Made by a program: the position numbers and the translations under genes
Notes under the pieces: model-generated
Seen by the model: only the letters and a program-made list of their open reading frames with translations
Database searches by the model: none
Told to the model about the DNA's origin: nothing
Assembly: GCF_014200755.1 (NCBI RefSeq)
Contig: NZ_JACHCM010000005.1
Coordinates: forward strand, 339,108 to 403,107
Length of the DNA: 64,000 nt
Source of the DNA: Rhodanobacter sp. ANJX3
GTDB lineage: Bacteria > Pseudomonadota > Gammaproteobacteria > Xanthomonadales > Rhodanobacteraceae
Direction of reading: 5' to 3'
Part shown: piece after piece, positions 18,193 to 26,984 of the stretch
How positions within the stretch are numbered: position 1 is the first letter of the stretch
Layout of the letters: each line of letters opens with the position of its first letter

Positions 18193-18624
18193 TCAGGTCG
18201 AGGCGGCGGGGCGCCGACGCTGCTGCATGCGTTCATCGATGTCGGCCTGCTCCTGACGCTGTTCGCTCTGCCGCTCGAGCGTGCGATAGCGGCCGACCAC
18301 GCTGTCCAGAGCCTTTTCACGAGCATGCGCCTGCAGCCATTGCAGCCGTGTGGTTTCGGTCAGGTGCTGCTGCCGCTCCACTTCTCGGCGCTGCTGGACG
18401 ATCGCCTGATCGATGCGCTCGACAAATTGTTGACGGTTGAGCAGCGCGCTGACCGTCAGGCCGCCAGCACTGAGGCTGTATTCCTTGCGGTAGCGTTCCA
18501 GTTCGTCCAGCTGCTGTTGCACATAGGCCGACCGCTGCTGCTGTTCGGCAAGTCGCTGCAGGGCCTCCTGCTCGCGGCGTTCGGCCTGATCCACTGCCGG
18601 CTGCAATCGCTCCGACCGGGTCAT
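18193..18624 (-). CDS. fliJ: Flagellar export protein FliJ
   Basis: 143 residues from ATG 18624, overlapping the fliI TGA (ATGA). It is an almost uninterrupted Gln/Arg/Glu-rich coiled coil ([31 protein letters not shown]), the usual shape of FliJ, the stalk that links the FliI hexamer to FlhA. The reading frame stays open far upstream over fliI and fliH, but that is an artefact of GC-rich sequence. Confidence 0.92.
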   Translation of the reverse strand: MTRSERLQPAVDQAERREQEALQRLAEQQQRSAYVQQQLDELERYRKEYSLSAGGLTVSALLNRQQFVERIDQAIVQQRREVERQQHLTETTRLQWLQAHAREKALDSVVGRYRTLERQSEQRQEQADIDERMQQRRRPAAST

Positions 18625-19988
18625 GCCCTGACCTCGGCCACCAGTTCTTTCAACCGTTCCTGCGCCTCGCGCAGCGACATTGGCTCGTCGACTTCCTGCT
18701 GCAGAAAAGCCTGTATCCGCGGCCACAGGGCGATGGCCTGATCGACCTGCGGATCGGCGCCTTTCTGGTAGGCACCCACGGCGATCAGATCGCGCTGCTG
18801 GCGATACGCCGAGTACACCTGGCGGAAACGCTGCGCCGCGCGCATCTGCTCCTTGTCGATCACCGCCGGCATCACGCGGCTGATCGACGCCTCGATATCG
18901 ATGGACGGGTAGTGACCTGCTTCGGCCAGATCGCGCGATAGCACGATATGGCCATCGAGAATGGCCCGCGCGGCGTCCGCGATCGGATCGTGGCGATGGT
19001 CGTCGCCTTCGGTCAGCACGGTATAGAAGGCGGTAATCGAACCGCGTCCTTCGGCGTCGTTGCCGGCGCGTTCGACGAGCGCCGGCATCAGCGCGAATAC
19101 CGACGGCGGATAGCCCTTGGTCGCCGGCGGCTCGCCGATGGCCAGTGCGATCTCGCGCTGCGCCTGCGCATAGCGGGTGAGCGAATCCATCAGCAGCAGC
19201 ACGCGCTGGCCACGATCGCGAAACCACTCGGCGATGGCGGTGGCGTATTGCGCGCCGCGCAGTCGCTTGAGCGGCGGCGCATCGGCCGGGGCCGCGACGA
19301 TGACCGCACGCGCACGCCCTTCGTGGCCTAGCGTCTGCTCGACGAATTCCTTCACCTCGCGACCGCGCTCGCCGATCAGGCCGACGACGACGACGTCGGC
19401 ATCGGTGTAGCGCGTCATCATGCCCAGCAGCGTCGATTTGCCGACGCCGGAGCCTGCGAACAGGCCCAGACGCTGACCGCGGCCGACAGTAAGCAGTGCA
19501 TTGATCGCGCGCACGCCGGTATCCAGCGGCGTATCGATCGGTTTGCGCGACATCGGATTGATCGGCGCGCGCTTGAGCGCCGCATGCTCGTCGACCTCGA
19601 CCGGGCCCAGGCCATCCAGCGGTACGCCATCGGCGCCGATGACCCGCCCCAGCAACGCCTCGCCCACCGGCAAACCGCCCGCGCGCGAACACGGACGCAC
19701 GCGCGCATTCGGCAGCACGCCGTGCATCTCGCTTGCCGGCATCAACAGCAAACGCTCGTCGGTGAAGCCCACCACCTCGGTATCCAGCACCGTACCGTCC
19801 GCGGTATCGACCAGGCAACGCGAACCCAGCGCCGCTTCGCAACCTTCGGCTTCCAGGGTCAGCCCGACGACACGGCGCAGGCGGCCTTCGACGGTGAGCA
19901 GGGAACTGGCGGCTGCACGCTGGGCTCGTTTCGCCAGCTGCTGCTGCCAGCGGTGCCGGCGTGCTTCGAGCGACAGCGCCGGACTCAA
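18621..19988 (-). CDS. fliI: Flagellar export ATPase FliI
   Basis: 455 residues from a TTG start at 19988 that overlaps the fliH stop (TTGA), with GAGGTGG about 5-11 bases upstream. No ATG in frame gives a complete N-terminus, and the TTG start gives the normal family length. The F1-beta-like fold shows the P-loop AGSGVGKS at 178-185, [34 protein letters not shown] (core [13 protein letters not shown]) and [13 protein letters not shown]. The hexamer energises export with FliH and FliJ. An upstream in-frame extension reads through fliH as Arg-rich junk. Confidence 0.95.
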   Translation of the reverse strand: MSPALSLEARRHRWQQQLAKRAQRAAASSLLTVEGRLRRVVGLTLEAEGCEAALGSRCLVDTADGTVLDTEVVGFTDERLLLMPASEMHGVLPNARVRPCSRAGGLPVGEALLGRVIGADGVPLDGLGPVEVDEHAALKRAPINPMSRKPIDTPLDTGVRAINALLTVGRGQRLGLFAGSGVGKSTLLGMMTRYTDADVVVVGLIGERGREVKEFVEQTLGHEGRARAVIVAAPADAPPLKRLRGAQYATAIAEWFRDRGQRVLLLMDSLTRYAQAQREIALAIGEPPATKGYPPSVFALMPALVERAGNDAEGRGSITAFYTVLTEGDDHRHDPIADAARAILDGHIVLSRDLAEAGHYPSIDIEASISRVMPAVIDKEQMRAAQRFRQVYSAYRQQRDLIAVGAYQKGADPQVDQAIALWPRIQAFLQQEVDEPMSLREAQERLKELVAEVRA

Positions 19989-20623
19989 GCGACCACCTCG
20001 TCGATACCATCGTCGACATCGTTGCCGAGCACCACATCGATGACCGCCGCCAGACGCGTATCGACGCGCGCATCGAGCCGCGAGCGCTCGCTTTCCAGCA
20101 TGCAGTCGCCACGGCTTAGCGTCGACCTGGCGCCCAGTTGCCACGTCGCCTCGGTCACGCCGAGTTCGCGCAACAACGTCAGGTCGTCGGGATGTACCCA
20201 TACCCGCAGTTCGCGGGTGGCGGATGGCAGCGCCGCGGCCGCCTCGCGGACGGCCAGTTCGATCAGCGACGGATCGAGCTGCAATTCGCGCCCGACCACA
20301 CGACGCGCCATCACCGTGGCAAGCCGCGCAAGCTCCTGTTCGGTGATGTCGTCCAGTGCATCGAGCGGACGGGCGGCCGCGACACAAAGCGACTCGAGGC
20401 GCGCCAGCTGCTCGTCGATCTGCTGTTTGGCCGCGGCGCGGCCTTCGGCAAAACCGGCAGCGTAACCTTCCTCCCGCGCGACGCGCTCGATCTCCTCCAG
20501 TTCGACAACCGTCGGCTGCGGTGGCGGAGCCGGTGCGGCAAGCGCTGCGGGAACGATGCCAATTTGCGGCAGCACCCAGCGCTCGAAATCAGCCGCCTTG
20601 TCGCAGCCGACGACGCCGGCCAT
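19985..20623 (-). CDS. fliH: Flagellar export assembly protein FliH
   Basis: 212 residues. An N-terminal [13 protein letters not shown] segment precedes an Ala/Pro linker, and a helical region shows the GxxxG-like pattern [18 protein letters not shown]. The C-terminal domain contains [18 protein letters not shown] and [12 protein letters not shown], which resemble the E/H-type stalk proteins. FliH regulates FliI and tethers it to FliN. The ATG shares its A with the fliG stop (TGATG). Confidence 0.92.
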   Translation of the reverse strand: MAGVVGCDKAADFERWVLPQIGIVPAALAAPAPPPQPTVVELEEIERVAREEGYAAGFAEGRAAAKQQIDEQLARLESLCVAAARPLDALDDITEQELARLATVMARRVVGRELQLDPSLIELAVREAAAALPSATRELRVWVHPDDLTLLRELGVTEATWQLGARSTLSRGDCMLESERSRLDARVDTRLAAVIDVVLGNDVDDGIDEVVA

Positions 20624-21633
20624 CAGACGAACTCATCGCCGTTGGCCACGAGACTGATCTGACCGGCGTCGGCCATTTTGCGTGCGATGGTGAGCACTTC
20701 TTTTTGTGCCGCATCGACTTCGCTGAGCTTGACCGGTCCCTTGACCTCGAGGTCGTCGCGCAGCATGTCGGCCGCACGCTTGGACATGTTGGCGAAGATC
20801 TTTTCGCGCACCGCCGGTTCGGCGCCTTTCAGCGCCGTCACCAGCCGGGCCGAGGGCACTTCGCGCAGCAGGGCCTGCATGCTCCGGTCGTCGAGATCGG
20901 CGAGATCTTCGAAGACGAACATCAACTCCTCGATACGGCCGACAAGCGTGGCATCCTGACTGCGGATCGCCGCCATCAACTCCGTTTCGCGGCTCGTTTC
21001 CATGGCATTGAGGATATCCGCCGCTGCCTTCAGGCCACCGACGCTGGACGACTTCAGCTTGTTCGAGTTGCCGGAAAACTGACGCTCCATGATCTCGTCC
21101 AGCTCATTGAGCGCATGCGGCTGCACACCGTCGAGATTGGCAATGCGCATGACCGCGTCGCTACGCGTGCGCGTGGGCAGATAACCGATCACTTCGGCGG
21201 CCTGATCGGGCTCCAGATGAGCAAGCACCAGCGCAATGATCTGCGGATGTTCCATGCCGATCATTTCGGCAATGGCCCGACTTTCCATCCACTTCAGCGA
21301 CTCCAGACCCTTGGCCGAACGACCCAGAAGAATACGGTCGATCAAACTGCCGGCCTTGGTTTCGCCCAGGGCGCTGACCAGCATCTTGCGAATGTATTCC
21401 TCGGTGCCGATGCCCAGCGAGGTCTGCCGACCGATGTCATCGTTCAGACGGCCGAGCACGTTTTCGACCTGTTCGCGCGACACGTTCGTCAGCGTGGCCA
21501 TCGCGCTGCCTACCGCCTGCACCTCGCGCGCACTGAGGTGCTTGAGAACTTCCGCCGCGTCCTGCTCACCCAGCGTGAGTAGAAGAATCGCGGCGCGCTG
21601 AGCGCCCCCAAGATCGATCGACTCAGCTGCCAT
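20623..21633 (-). CDS. fliG: Flagellar motor switch protein FliG
   Basis: 336 residues. The N-terminal domain starts DLGGAQRAAILLLTLGE. The armadillo-like middle domain has MEHPQIIALVLAHLEPDQAAEV with the EHPQ motif, and the C-terminal torque helix region has EVPSARLVTALKGAEP and FANMSKRAADML. FliG couples stator contact to rotation at the MS-ring. It overlaps the end of fliF by 11 bp, so translation is probably coupled. Confidence 0.97.
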   Translation of the reverse strand: MAAESIDLGGAQRAAILLLTLGEQDAAEVLKHLSAREVQAVGSAMATLTNVSREQVENVLGRLNDDIGRQTSLGIGTEEYIRKMLVSALGETKAGSLIDRILLGRSAKGLESLKWMESRAIAEMIGMEHPQIIALVLAHLEPDQAAEVIGYLPTRTRSDAVMRIANLDGVQPHALNELDEIMERQFSGNSNKLKSSSVGGLKAAADILNAMETSRETELMAAIRSQDATLVGRIEELMFVFEDLADLDDRSMQALLREVPSARLVTALKGAEPAVREKIFANMSKRAADMLRDDLEVKGPVKLSEVDAAQKEVLTIARKMADAGQISLVANGDEFV

Positions 21634-23314
21634 CGTCGCCTACCCAGTTCATGACTACTTGCGCTACCTGTTTTGGATTTTCCTGGACCAGCTTGCGGGC
21701 CTGGCCGATCTTCTGTTCGTAGGCCATCGACTGAATCTGCGGCGAGCTGATGCGCACAGGATCATCGCGCTCGTCCATGCGATCGTCATCGCCGATGCGC
21801 ACCGAAACCGTGGGTAGCGGTCCGGCCAGCGCCGGTAGCGGTTCGGGCGCCCGCATCAGACCCTTGAGCAGGGGGCGCAGCAGGCCGAAGGCAATCAGCA
21901 GGGCGACAAGAATACCGGCGCCCTGCTTGATCAGATCCATCATGCCGGGGCGCTCCCAGAACGGCTGAACGAAGGGCGCCGCATCCGCCGGCGTCTCGGT
22001 AAATGCCTGATTGATCACGCTGACCGTGTCGCCGCGCTTCGCATCGAAACCGACGGCATTCTTGGCCAGGTCGGTGAGGTGCTGAAGATCCTGCGCTGCG
22101 AACGGCACGCTCTTGCCCTTGCCGTCGAGTGCCGCCTTGTTGTCGACCACCACGGCAACGGACAATCGCACCAGTCGGCCGGCGGGATCGCTGACGTGGC
22201 TGACGGTGCGGCCCAACTCGTAATTGCGCGTCGAACTCGACGAGGTTTCGCTGGGCGTGGAAGCCTGTGCAGTAGCTGCCGCGCCCGCCTTGGCATTGGC
22301 ATTGGTGCCGGCATTGGGCTTGGCCGCGGTCGGCTGAGGTGCGCCATTGGGCGGCTGATTGCTCAACGCGCCAGCGATGGCGCCACCTGCATCGTCGCGC
22401 TTCTGCTCGCTGCTGGTCTGCTCGCTGCGCACTGCCGGATTGGCGCTGTCGTAACTTTCGGTGGCTTTTTCGGTCTGGCTGAAATCGAGATCGGCATGCA
22501 CCTGAGCTCGGACGCGCCCGGCGCCGACCAGCGGTGTAAGCAGCGTTTCGATGCGCTGCGCGTAGCTGTTCTCCATGCGCGTAGCCAGGCGTAGACGCAT
22601 GTCGCCCACGGCGCCTGGACTGTCTGGATCGCTTACGGTAAGCAGCGCGCCCTGCTGGTCGACCACCGATACCTGCGCCGGATCGAGATCGGGAACGCTG
22701 GCCGACACCAGATGCACGATCGCGGTTATCTGGCTGCTGTCGAGTTGGCGGCCGGGATAAAGCGTCAGCAGTACCGATGCGCTGGCCGGCCGGTTGTCGC
22801 GAATGAATGCCGAAGTCTTCGGCAAAGCCAGATGGACGCGTGCCGCTCGCACGAACTGCAAGCCGGCAATGGTGCTGCCGAGATCGGTTTCGAGCATCTG
22901 CTGGTAACGCGTGCTTTCGGCAAGATCGCTCATGCCGAACGGCGAATCGCTGGCCGGCATGACGCCGCCAGCGGTGCTGCCCTGCGGCAACCCTTGGCCG
23001 GCCAATCGAATCCGCGTGTCGGCGATCGTTTCGGCAGGGACAGAGATAGAGGCGCCGTCCGCACCCAACTTGTAGGGCGTGTTGCTGGCCTGCAGCGCCT
23101 GCGTGACGCTGGACGCATCCTTCGGATCGAGCCCGGCGTAAAGCAGGGCATAGTTGGGACCACGAGACCACAGCACGATGGCCACGCCAAACGCCACGGC
23201 GGCAGCGACACCGAACAACAGCATGAGCAGCCGAGTCGCCGGGTTGCGCAGCAGGCTTTTCAGCGGGTCCAGGCGCGAGCCGTTTCCTGACGATGTGATG
23301 GCGTTGTCGGCCAT
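21623..23314 (-). CDS. fliF: Flagellar MS-ring protein FliF
   Basis: 563 residues. A membrane helix lies at about 30-50 and another near 448-470 (GILVALLIAFGLLRPLL). Between them is the periplasmic ring region with YALLYAGLDPKDASSVTQAL (core LYAGLDPKDAS), the RBM domains and VHLALPKTSAFIRDN. A low-complexity Ala/Asn/Thr insert (about 315-355) lies before the second helix, and a C-terminal FliG-binding tail follows. FliF nucleates basal-body assembly at the pole marked by FlhF. Confidence 0.97.
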   Translation of the reverse strand: MADNAITSSGNGSRLDPLKSLLRNPATRLLMLLFGVAAAVAFGVAIVLWSRGPNYALLYAGLDPKDASSVTQALQASNTPYKLGADGASISVPAETIADTRIRLAGQGLPQGSTAGGVMPASDSPFGMSDLAESTRYQQMLETDLGSTIAGLQFVRAARVHLALPKTSAFIRDNRPASASVLLTLYPGRQLDSSQITAIVHLVSASVPDLDPAQVSVVDQQGALLTVSDPDSPGAVGDMRLRLATRMENSYAQRIETLLTPLVGAGRVRAQVHADLDFSQTEKATESYDSANPAVRSEQTSSEQKRDDAGGAIAGALSNQPPNGAPQPTAAKPNAGTNANAKAGAAATAQASTPSETSSSSTRNYELGRTVSHVSDPAGRLVRLSVAVVVDNKAALDGKGKSVPFAAQDLQHLTDLAKNAVGFDAKRGDTVSVINQAFTETPADAAPFVQPFWERPGMMDLIKQGAGILVALLIAFGLLRPLLKGLMRAPEPLPALAGPLPTVSVRIGDDDRMDERDDPVRISSPQIQSMAYEQKIGQARKLVQENPKQVAQVVMNWVGDDGS

Positions 23315-23362
23315 GAATACTCTAATCGTGATGACGCATGAGCGTCAGGGGATGATCCGGAG

Positions 23363-23707
23363 TCAGACCGGCATGTTCATGATGTTGGTGTAGGCATCAG
23401 TAAGCTTGTTGCGCACTTGCACCAGGGCACGAAAAGAAAGATCGGCTTTCTGACCGGCAATGACGGTGCGTCCGATGTCCGACCCGGCGTCCCCGCGCTC
23501 GAACGCGTTGACCTGCGACTGCGCGGCGGACTGACTATCCGCCACCGCCGAAATCGACTGCTTGAGCAGCGAGCCGAAGTCGAGCCCGCCGACGCCGGCG
23601 ACGGCGTTTCCTGCCGTCCCGATCGGCGTCTCCGATGCCATGGACGTCGCCTGACTGCCAAGCTGCCGCAGCTGCAGGAGAACGCTATTGACGTCAATTT
23701 GGCTCAT
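23363..23707 (-). CDS. fliE: Flagellar hook-basal body protein FliE
   Basis: 114 residues. The C-terminal half carries the FliE signature: DIGRTVIAGQKADLSFRALVQVRNKL (core KADLSFRALVQVRNKL), then DAYTNIMNMPV at the very end. FliE links the MS-ring to the rod and is exported early. It is the first gene of the fliEFGHIJK operon, with a sigma-54 promoter 40-55 bp upstream. Confidence 0.95.
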   Translation of the reverse strand: MSQIDVNSVLLQLRQLGSQATSMASETPIGTAGNAVAGVGGLDFGSLLKQSISAVADSQSAAQSQVNAFERGDAGSDIGRTVIAGQKADLSFRALVQVRNKLTDAYTNIMNMPV

Positions 23708-23746
23708 GTCGGTTTTCCAACGCTAGACCGTGATTGAGAGTGTTAA

Positions 23747-23762
23747 AGCACAAGCCATGCCA
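23747..23762 (-). promoter_or_regulatory. Sigma-54 promoter of the fliE operon
   Basis: The minus strand reads TGGCAT-GGCTT-GTGCT, with GG and GC correctly spaced. The predicted start near 23737 gives a leader of about 30 bases. The site lies in the 70-bp gap between fleQ and fliE, so FleQ would activate the operon beside it. Confidence 0.78.
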
Positions 23763-23777
23763 CGCGACGAAAGCGGG

Positions 23778-25208
23778 TTACGGCGCAAGCGCGTTGGCCT
23801 GCAAGCCGTATTTGCGCAACTTCTCTACCAGCGTCGTGCGCTGCATACGCAACAGCTTTGCCGCGCGCGCCACTACGCCATCGGTGACATCCAGTGCCTG
23901 CCTTATCAACCCCACTTCGATGTCCGCCAGATGGTCTTTGAGATCCACGCCTCCCTCAGGCAGCAGCATGTCGGTATCGGATGACATGCTGGAACTGGCC
24001 AATGCCGATGGCATGACCATATCCACCCACGCCGTTGCGGCCATGCCACCGGCGTCTTCGGCGGACGGTGCGCCGCGATATTTTTCCGGCAGGTCGGCGG
24101 CACGCACTTCACTTTGCGGGTAGAGAATCGCCAACCGCTCCACCAGGTTCGAAAGCTCACGCACATTACCCGGCCAGCGATATTGGCGCAGCGCCTGCAG
24201 CGCGCTGCTGCTGAAACGAACGCCGACCAGGCCTCGTCGCAAAAGCCGCTGATTGAATTCGGCGATCAGCATGGGCAGGTCTTCCAGATGCTGATGCAAC
24301 GAAGGCATTTCCAGCGGAAAAACGCTTAGCCGATAATAGAGATCTTCCCGGAATCGCCCATCGACAATGGCCTGCTCGAGATTGCGATGCGTCGCCGCGA
24401 TGATGCGAACGTTGGTACGCAGCGTACGCGTACCGCCCACGCGCTCGTAAACCCGTTCCTGCAGGACGCGCAACAGCTTGACCTGCATGGGCAGGCTCAT
24501 ATCGCCGATCTCGTCCAGAAAAAGAGTGCCGCCCTCGGCCAGTTCGAAGCGCCCCTTGCGTGCGCTGATCGCGCCAGTGAAGGAACCCTTTTCGTGGCCG
24601 AACAATTCGCTCTCGAGCAATTCGGCCGGAATGGCGCCGCAGTTGACTGCGATAAAGGGCTTGTCGCGACGCAGCGAGCAATCGTGGACGCTGCGTGCGG
24701 CCATTTCCTTGCCCGTACCGGATTCACCCAGCACCAGCACATTCGAGTCGAACGGTGCGACCTGGCGAATCAAGGCGTTGACCCTGCCCATCGCGGCCGA
24801 TCCACCCACCAGCAACTGGCTTGCCGGAGCCGGCACCAGCGGTTGGGACGTCTGCAAACTGCGAATAGCCTCCGACAGACGCTCATAGCGCAGCGGAAAT
24901 TCCAACAATTCCATACGCCCCGTAAAGCCCGCCCCCGGCGCGACCAGCGAAATGGTGTGCGGAACATCGGCGCAAACCAGCGCCAACAGGTTATCGCTGC
25001 GCTTTCGCAGCTCCCCCAGCGCGTGACGCCCTTCCTCTTCGTCGAGGAAACTACCGAGATAGATGAAGCGCCGGTCATCCTGCGCCAAATCAATCTCGCG
25101 AGCTGGATCCCACCGTTCCGCGTAGTAACCCAGAAATTGCAATGCTGAAACGATACTGACGGCGCGTGCATCATCGCGCTCCATCACCAGAAAACTGCCT
25201 TTATGCAT
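23778..25208 (-). CDS. fleQ: Sigma-54-dependent flagellar master activator FleQ
   Basis: 476 residues from ATG 25208 ([17 protein letters not shown]); a TTG two codons upstream is possible. The N-terminal receiver-like FleQ domain (about 4-115) lacks a clear phospho-acceptor site. The AAA+ domain has Walker A GESGTGKE at 161-168, a sigma-54 contact loop that reads GSFTGA (208-213) instead of the usual GAFTGA, and Walker B LDEIGD (231-236). A Fis-type helix-turn-helix closes the protein ([18 protein letters not shown]). The LFRS c-di-GMP motif that precedes the AAA+ domain in Pseudomonas FleQ is not seen; the corresponding segment reads ASQLLVGGS. The adjacent sigma-54 promoter before fliE fits its role. 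Confidence 0.92.
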   Translation of the reverse strand: MHKGSFLVMERDDARAVSIVSALQFLGYYAERWDPAREIDLAQDDRRFIYLGSFLDEEEGRHALGELRKRSDNLLALVCADVPHTISLVAPGAGFTGRMELLEFPLRYERLSEAIRSLQTSQPLVPAPASQLLVGGSAAMGRVNALIRQVAPFDSNVLVLGESGTGKEMAARSVHDCSLRRDKPFIAVNCGAIPAELLESELFGHEKGSFTGAISARKGRFELAEGGTLFLDEIGDMSLPMQVKLLRVLQERVYERVGGTRTLRTNVRIIAATHRNLEQAIVDGRFREDLYYRLSVFPLEMPSLHQHLEDLPMLIAEFNQRLLRRGLVGVRFSSSALQALRQYRWPGNVRELSNLVERLAILYPQSEVRAADLPEKYRGAPSAEDAGGMAATAWVDMVMPSALASSSMSSDTDMLLPEGGVDLKDHLADIEVGLIRQALDVTDGVVARAAKLLRMQRTTLVEKLRKYGLQANALAP

Positions 25209-25573
25209 AATCAAAAAACCCGACTTCCATACCGCCGAACGAACACGGAACGATCCCGAACCGTGTTGCCCCCTAGAGCGTCAACGATCCATCGCGACAC
25301 CTGCAAGGGTCTATCAGCAAGAACCAGGCCAAGATTTTTCTCGTAGGTTCAGCTCGACATGTGAAGAGGCGGCATGAAGCTATCGACGATCGCAAAAAGA
25401 CGGCGCATGAAGTGCCCATGGATCGGCGATGGAGACCCAAGCATAAGAGCGTCAAAGGAAATGCACAGAAACTTACAAAAGCGGCGGATAAAACAGTTGC
25501 GTCAAAATTTTTGCCACCAGATCCTGGATAAGTGATACCTGTCACATTTTTTAGGCCGCCAGGAATAGCGTTT
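25209..25573. other. 365-bp fleQ upstream region
   Basis: No gene. It contains a 7-bp inverted repeat with a 12-bp spacer (AACACGG 25242-25248, CCGTGTT 25261-25267) about 34-60 bp upstream of the fleQ ATG, and a CRP/Clp-type palindrome at 25531-25546. The stretch is somewhat richer in A/T than its surroundings and probably holds the fleQ promoter, which I could not pinpoint. Confidence 0.6.
25531..25546. promoter_or_regulatory. CRP/Clp-like binding site
   Basis: The sequence AGTGATACCTGTCACA (on the other strand TGTGA-N6-TCACT) matches the CRP consensus TGTGA-N6-TCACA at nine of ten half-site positions. In Xanthomonas the CRP-like regulator Clp controls motility genes. It lies about 320 bp upstream of fleQ, just past the end of the PilZ-like gene. 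Confidence 0.5.
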
Positions 25574-26128
25574 TCACATCGCCGTGGCGCGGGCCTCTGC
25601 CACTTTTCGTCGGTGGTGACGAAAAACGAACCTTTCCAACCCATCCGCGACCATCTCACTGGGTTCAATGAAGGCGATATAGGCTGAACCGTCATCGAGC
25701 CGACAGTGCAACGATCCCGGCAGTTCGAGCGGTAAAGCACGGCAGGCGTCGAAATGCAGGCAGACCAATAGCAACTGTTCGGCCGCCGGCAATGCATCCT
25801 GCGGCACGACGATGCCGAGCGCGTTGAAACGGATGGTGCGCTGCGCCGGCAGCTGCGCGATCGGGATCAGCAGCCGATTGACCACTTCCATCAGGACGTT
25901 GATCTTGCTGTCCATGCGCAGCAGTTCCTGCATCAGCGGATTGTCGTCCTCGCTGCCGCCGTCCACCCGCCGCTCATCCAGCGACGCCAGCGCCCGCAGC
26001 ACGTGCAGATTCCGCTCGTTGTAGCCCGCCAAAAGATCCGGGGAGCTATCCAGCGGCTCCACCTTCACATGCAAACTGCCCTCGTAGACCATCCGCTGCG
26101 AGAATTCCTGCCATTTCGTGTCTTGCAT
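25574..26128 (-). CDS. Atypical PilZ-like protein of the flagellar cluster
   Basis: 184 residues. An N-terminal beta-rich part (about 10-30, YEGSLHVKVEPL) precedes a long helix with heptad character (about 35-90, including LMQELLRMDSKINVLMEVVNRLL). The C-terminal half is beta-rich (about 95-170: RTIRFNALGIVVP, LLLVCLHFDACRALPLELPG). This layout resembles the non-canonical Xanthomonas PilZ protein XC6012, whose long helix forms a tetrameric coiled coil. The canonical RxxxR and D/NxSxxG ligand motifs are not seen, so c-di-GMP binding is doubtful. It lies between fliT and fleQ on the same strand, which suggests a flagellar regulatory role. Confidence 0.65.
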   Translation of the reverse strand: MQDTKWQEFSQRMVYEGSLHVKVEPLDSSPDLLAGYNERNLHVLRALASLDERRVDGGSEDDNPLMQELLRMDSKINVLMEVVNRLLIPIAQLPAQRTIRFNALGIVVPQDALPAAEQLLLVCLHFDACRALPLELPGSLHCRLDDGSAYIAFIEPSEMVADGLERFVFRHHRRKVAEARATAM

Positions 26129-26242
26129 CCACCCCTCCTGCCGCTGCCCATGAACCGACCCTGCTGCAACCGATCGAAAGGTGCATTGCTGTGGCGCAGG
26201 TTCTGACCGATGCGCATTCAGCGAATACCTTCCGATCGTTAT

Positions 26243-26539
26243 TCAGCCAGACGAGGCGATATATACGCTCAAGGCGTGATGGTTGTACTTATGCCGGCTC
26301 AGTTCACTTTCCAGCGTATCGCGCGCGGCATCCGCACGCTTCAGGAGATCTTCGTTGTGCTGGTGAAGCGTCGTCAGCAGTTCGCGGCTACGAGGGTCGT
26401 GACGCTGCTGCCGGATGCATGGCTGGCGCTCGGCGTCCAATTCGACCACCTGCTGCCACTGCCCGTCGGCGGCGGCGGCGAGCATTTGCAAGGTAATCTC
26501 CAACGCCCTTTGCAGCCCAGCGTATGCGATATCGCTCAT
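26243..26539 (-). CDS. fliT: FliT-like flagellar export chaperone
   Basis: 98 residues from ATG 26539 (MSDIAYAGLQRALEITLQML), which overlaps the fliS stop (ATGA). It is a small, helical, Gln/Glu/Leu-rich protein of FliT size. In the family FliT is the chaperone for FliD and lies directly after fliS, as here. Sequence motifs are weak in this family, so the call relies on size, helical pattern and position. Confidence 0.75.
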   Translation of the reverse strand: MSDIAYAGLQRALEITLQMLAAAADGQWQQVVELDAERQPCIRQQRHDPRSRELLTTLHQHNEDLLKRADAARDTLESELSRHKYNHHALSVYIASSG

Positions 26540-26967
26540 CGAGATGCCACCGGCGTCGATGCCTGCTGAGCAAGAAAGTCGCCGCGAATGCTCTGCCATC
26601 CTTCGCGAATGGGCGCGATCAAGCGCTGACATTCATCCAGCGCCTCCAGGTCATCGTTCAGCTGCGCGAACAGCAGGCGACGAGTCACGTAGTCGTAGAG
26701 GCCATCGAGTCGACCGGTCAACGATGGCTCCACGGTGTGATCGAGGCTCTCCCGCAGCTCGGTCAGGATGGCGATGGCCTTGGAAAAGCTCTGGCCCTTG
26801 GCCGGTATGTCCCGATGCAGGATATGACCGCGTGCCTGATTGACCCGGTCCACCAGACCATCGAGCAGCATGCCGATCAGCTGGTGACGGTCGGCACCCT
26901 CGACGCTGCCTTGCGCGCTGGTCTGGCGATACAGCGAGCCTGCGCTTCGCATCATGGCGTAACTCAT
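26536..26967 (-). CDS. fliS: Flagellin export chaperone FliS
   Basis: 143 residues. Family features include the N-terminal YRQTSAQGSVEGADRHQLIGMLLDGLVDRV (core HQLIGMLLDGLVDRV), then KAIAILTELRESLD and LFAQLNDDLEALDECQRLI. FliS binds the flagellin C-terminus and prevents premature polymerisation. It lies 17 bp after fliD and is coupled to fliT. Confidence 0.94.
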   Translation of the reverse strand: MSYAMMRSAGSLYRQTSAQGSVEGADRHQLIGMLLDGLVDRVNQARGHILHRDIPAKGQSFSKAIAILTELRESLDHTVEPSLTGRLDGLYDYVTRRLLFAQLNDDLEALDECQRLIAPIREGWQSIRGDFLAQQASTPVASR

Positions 26968-26984
26968 GGCGCTTCCTTAGAAAG

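Noticed and set aside
19989..20387. In-frame upstream extension of fliI and the very long extension of fliJ across fliI and fliH.
   Set aside because: The added sequence is Arg/Gly/Cys-rich and overlaps fliH. Coupled starts with ribosome sites at 19988 and 18624 explain both genes.
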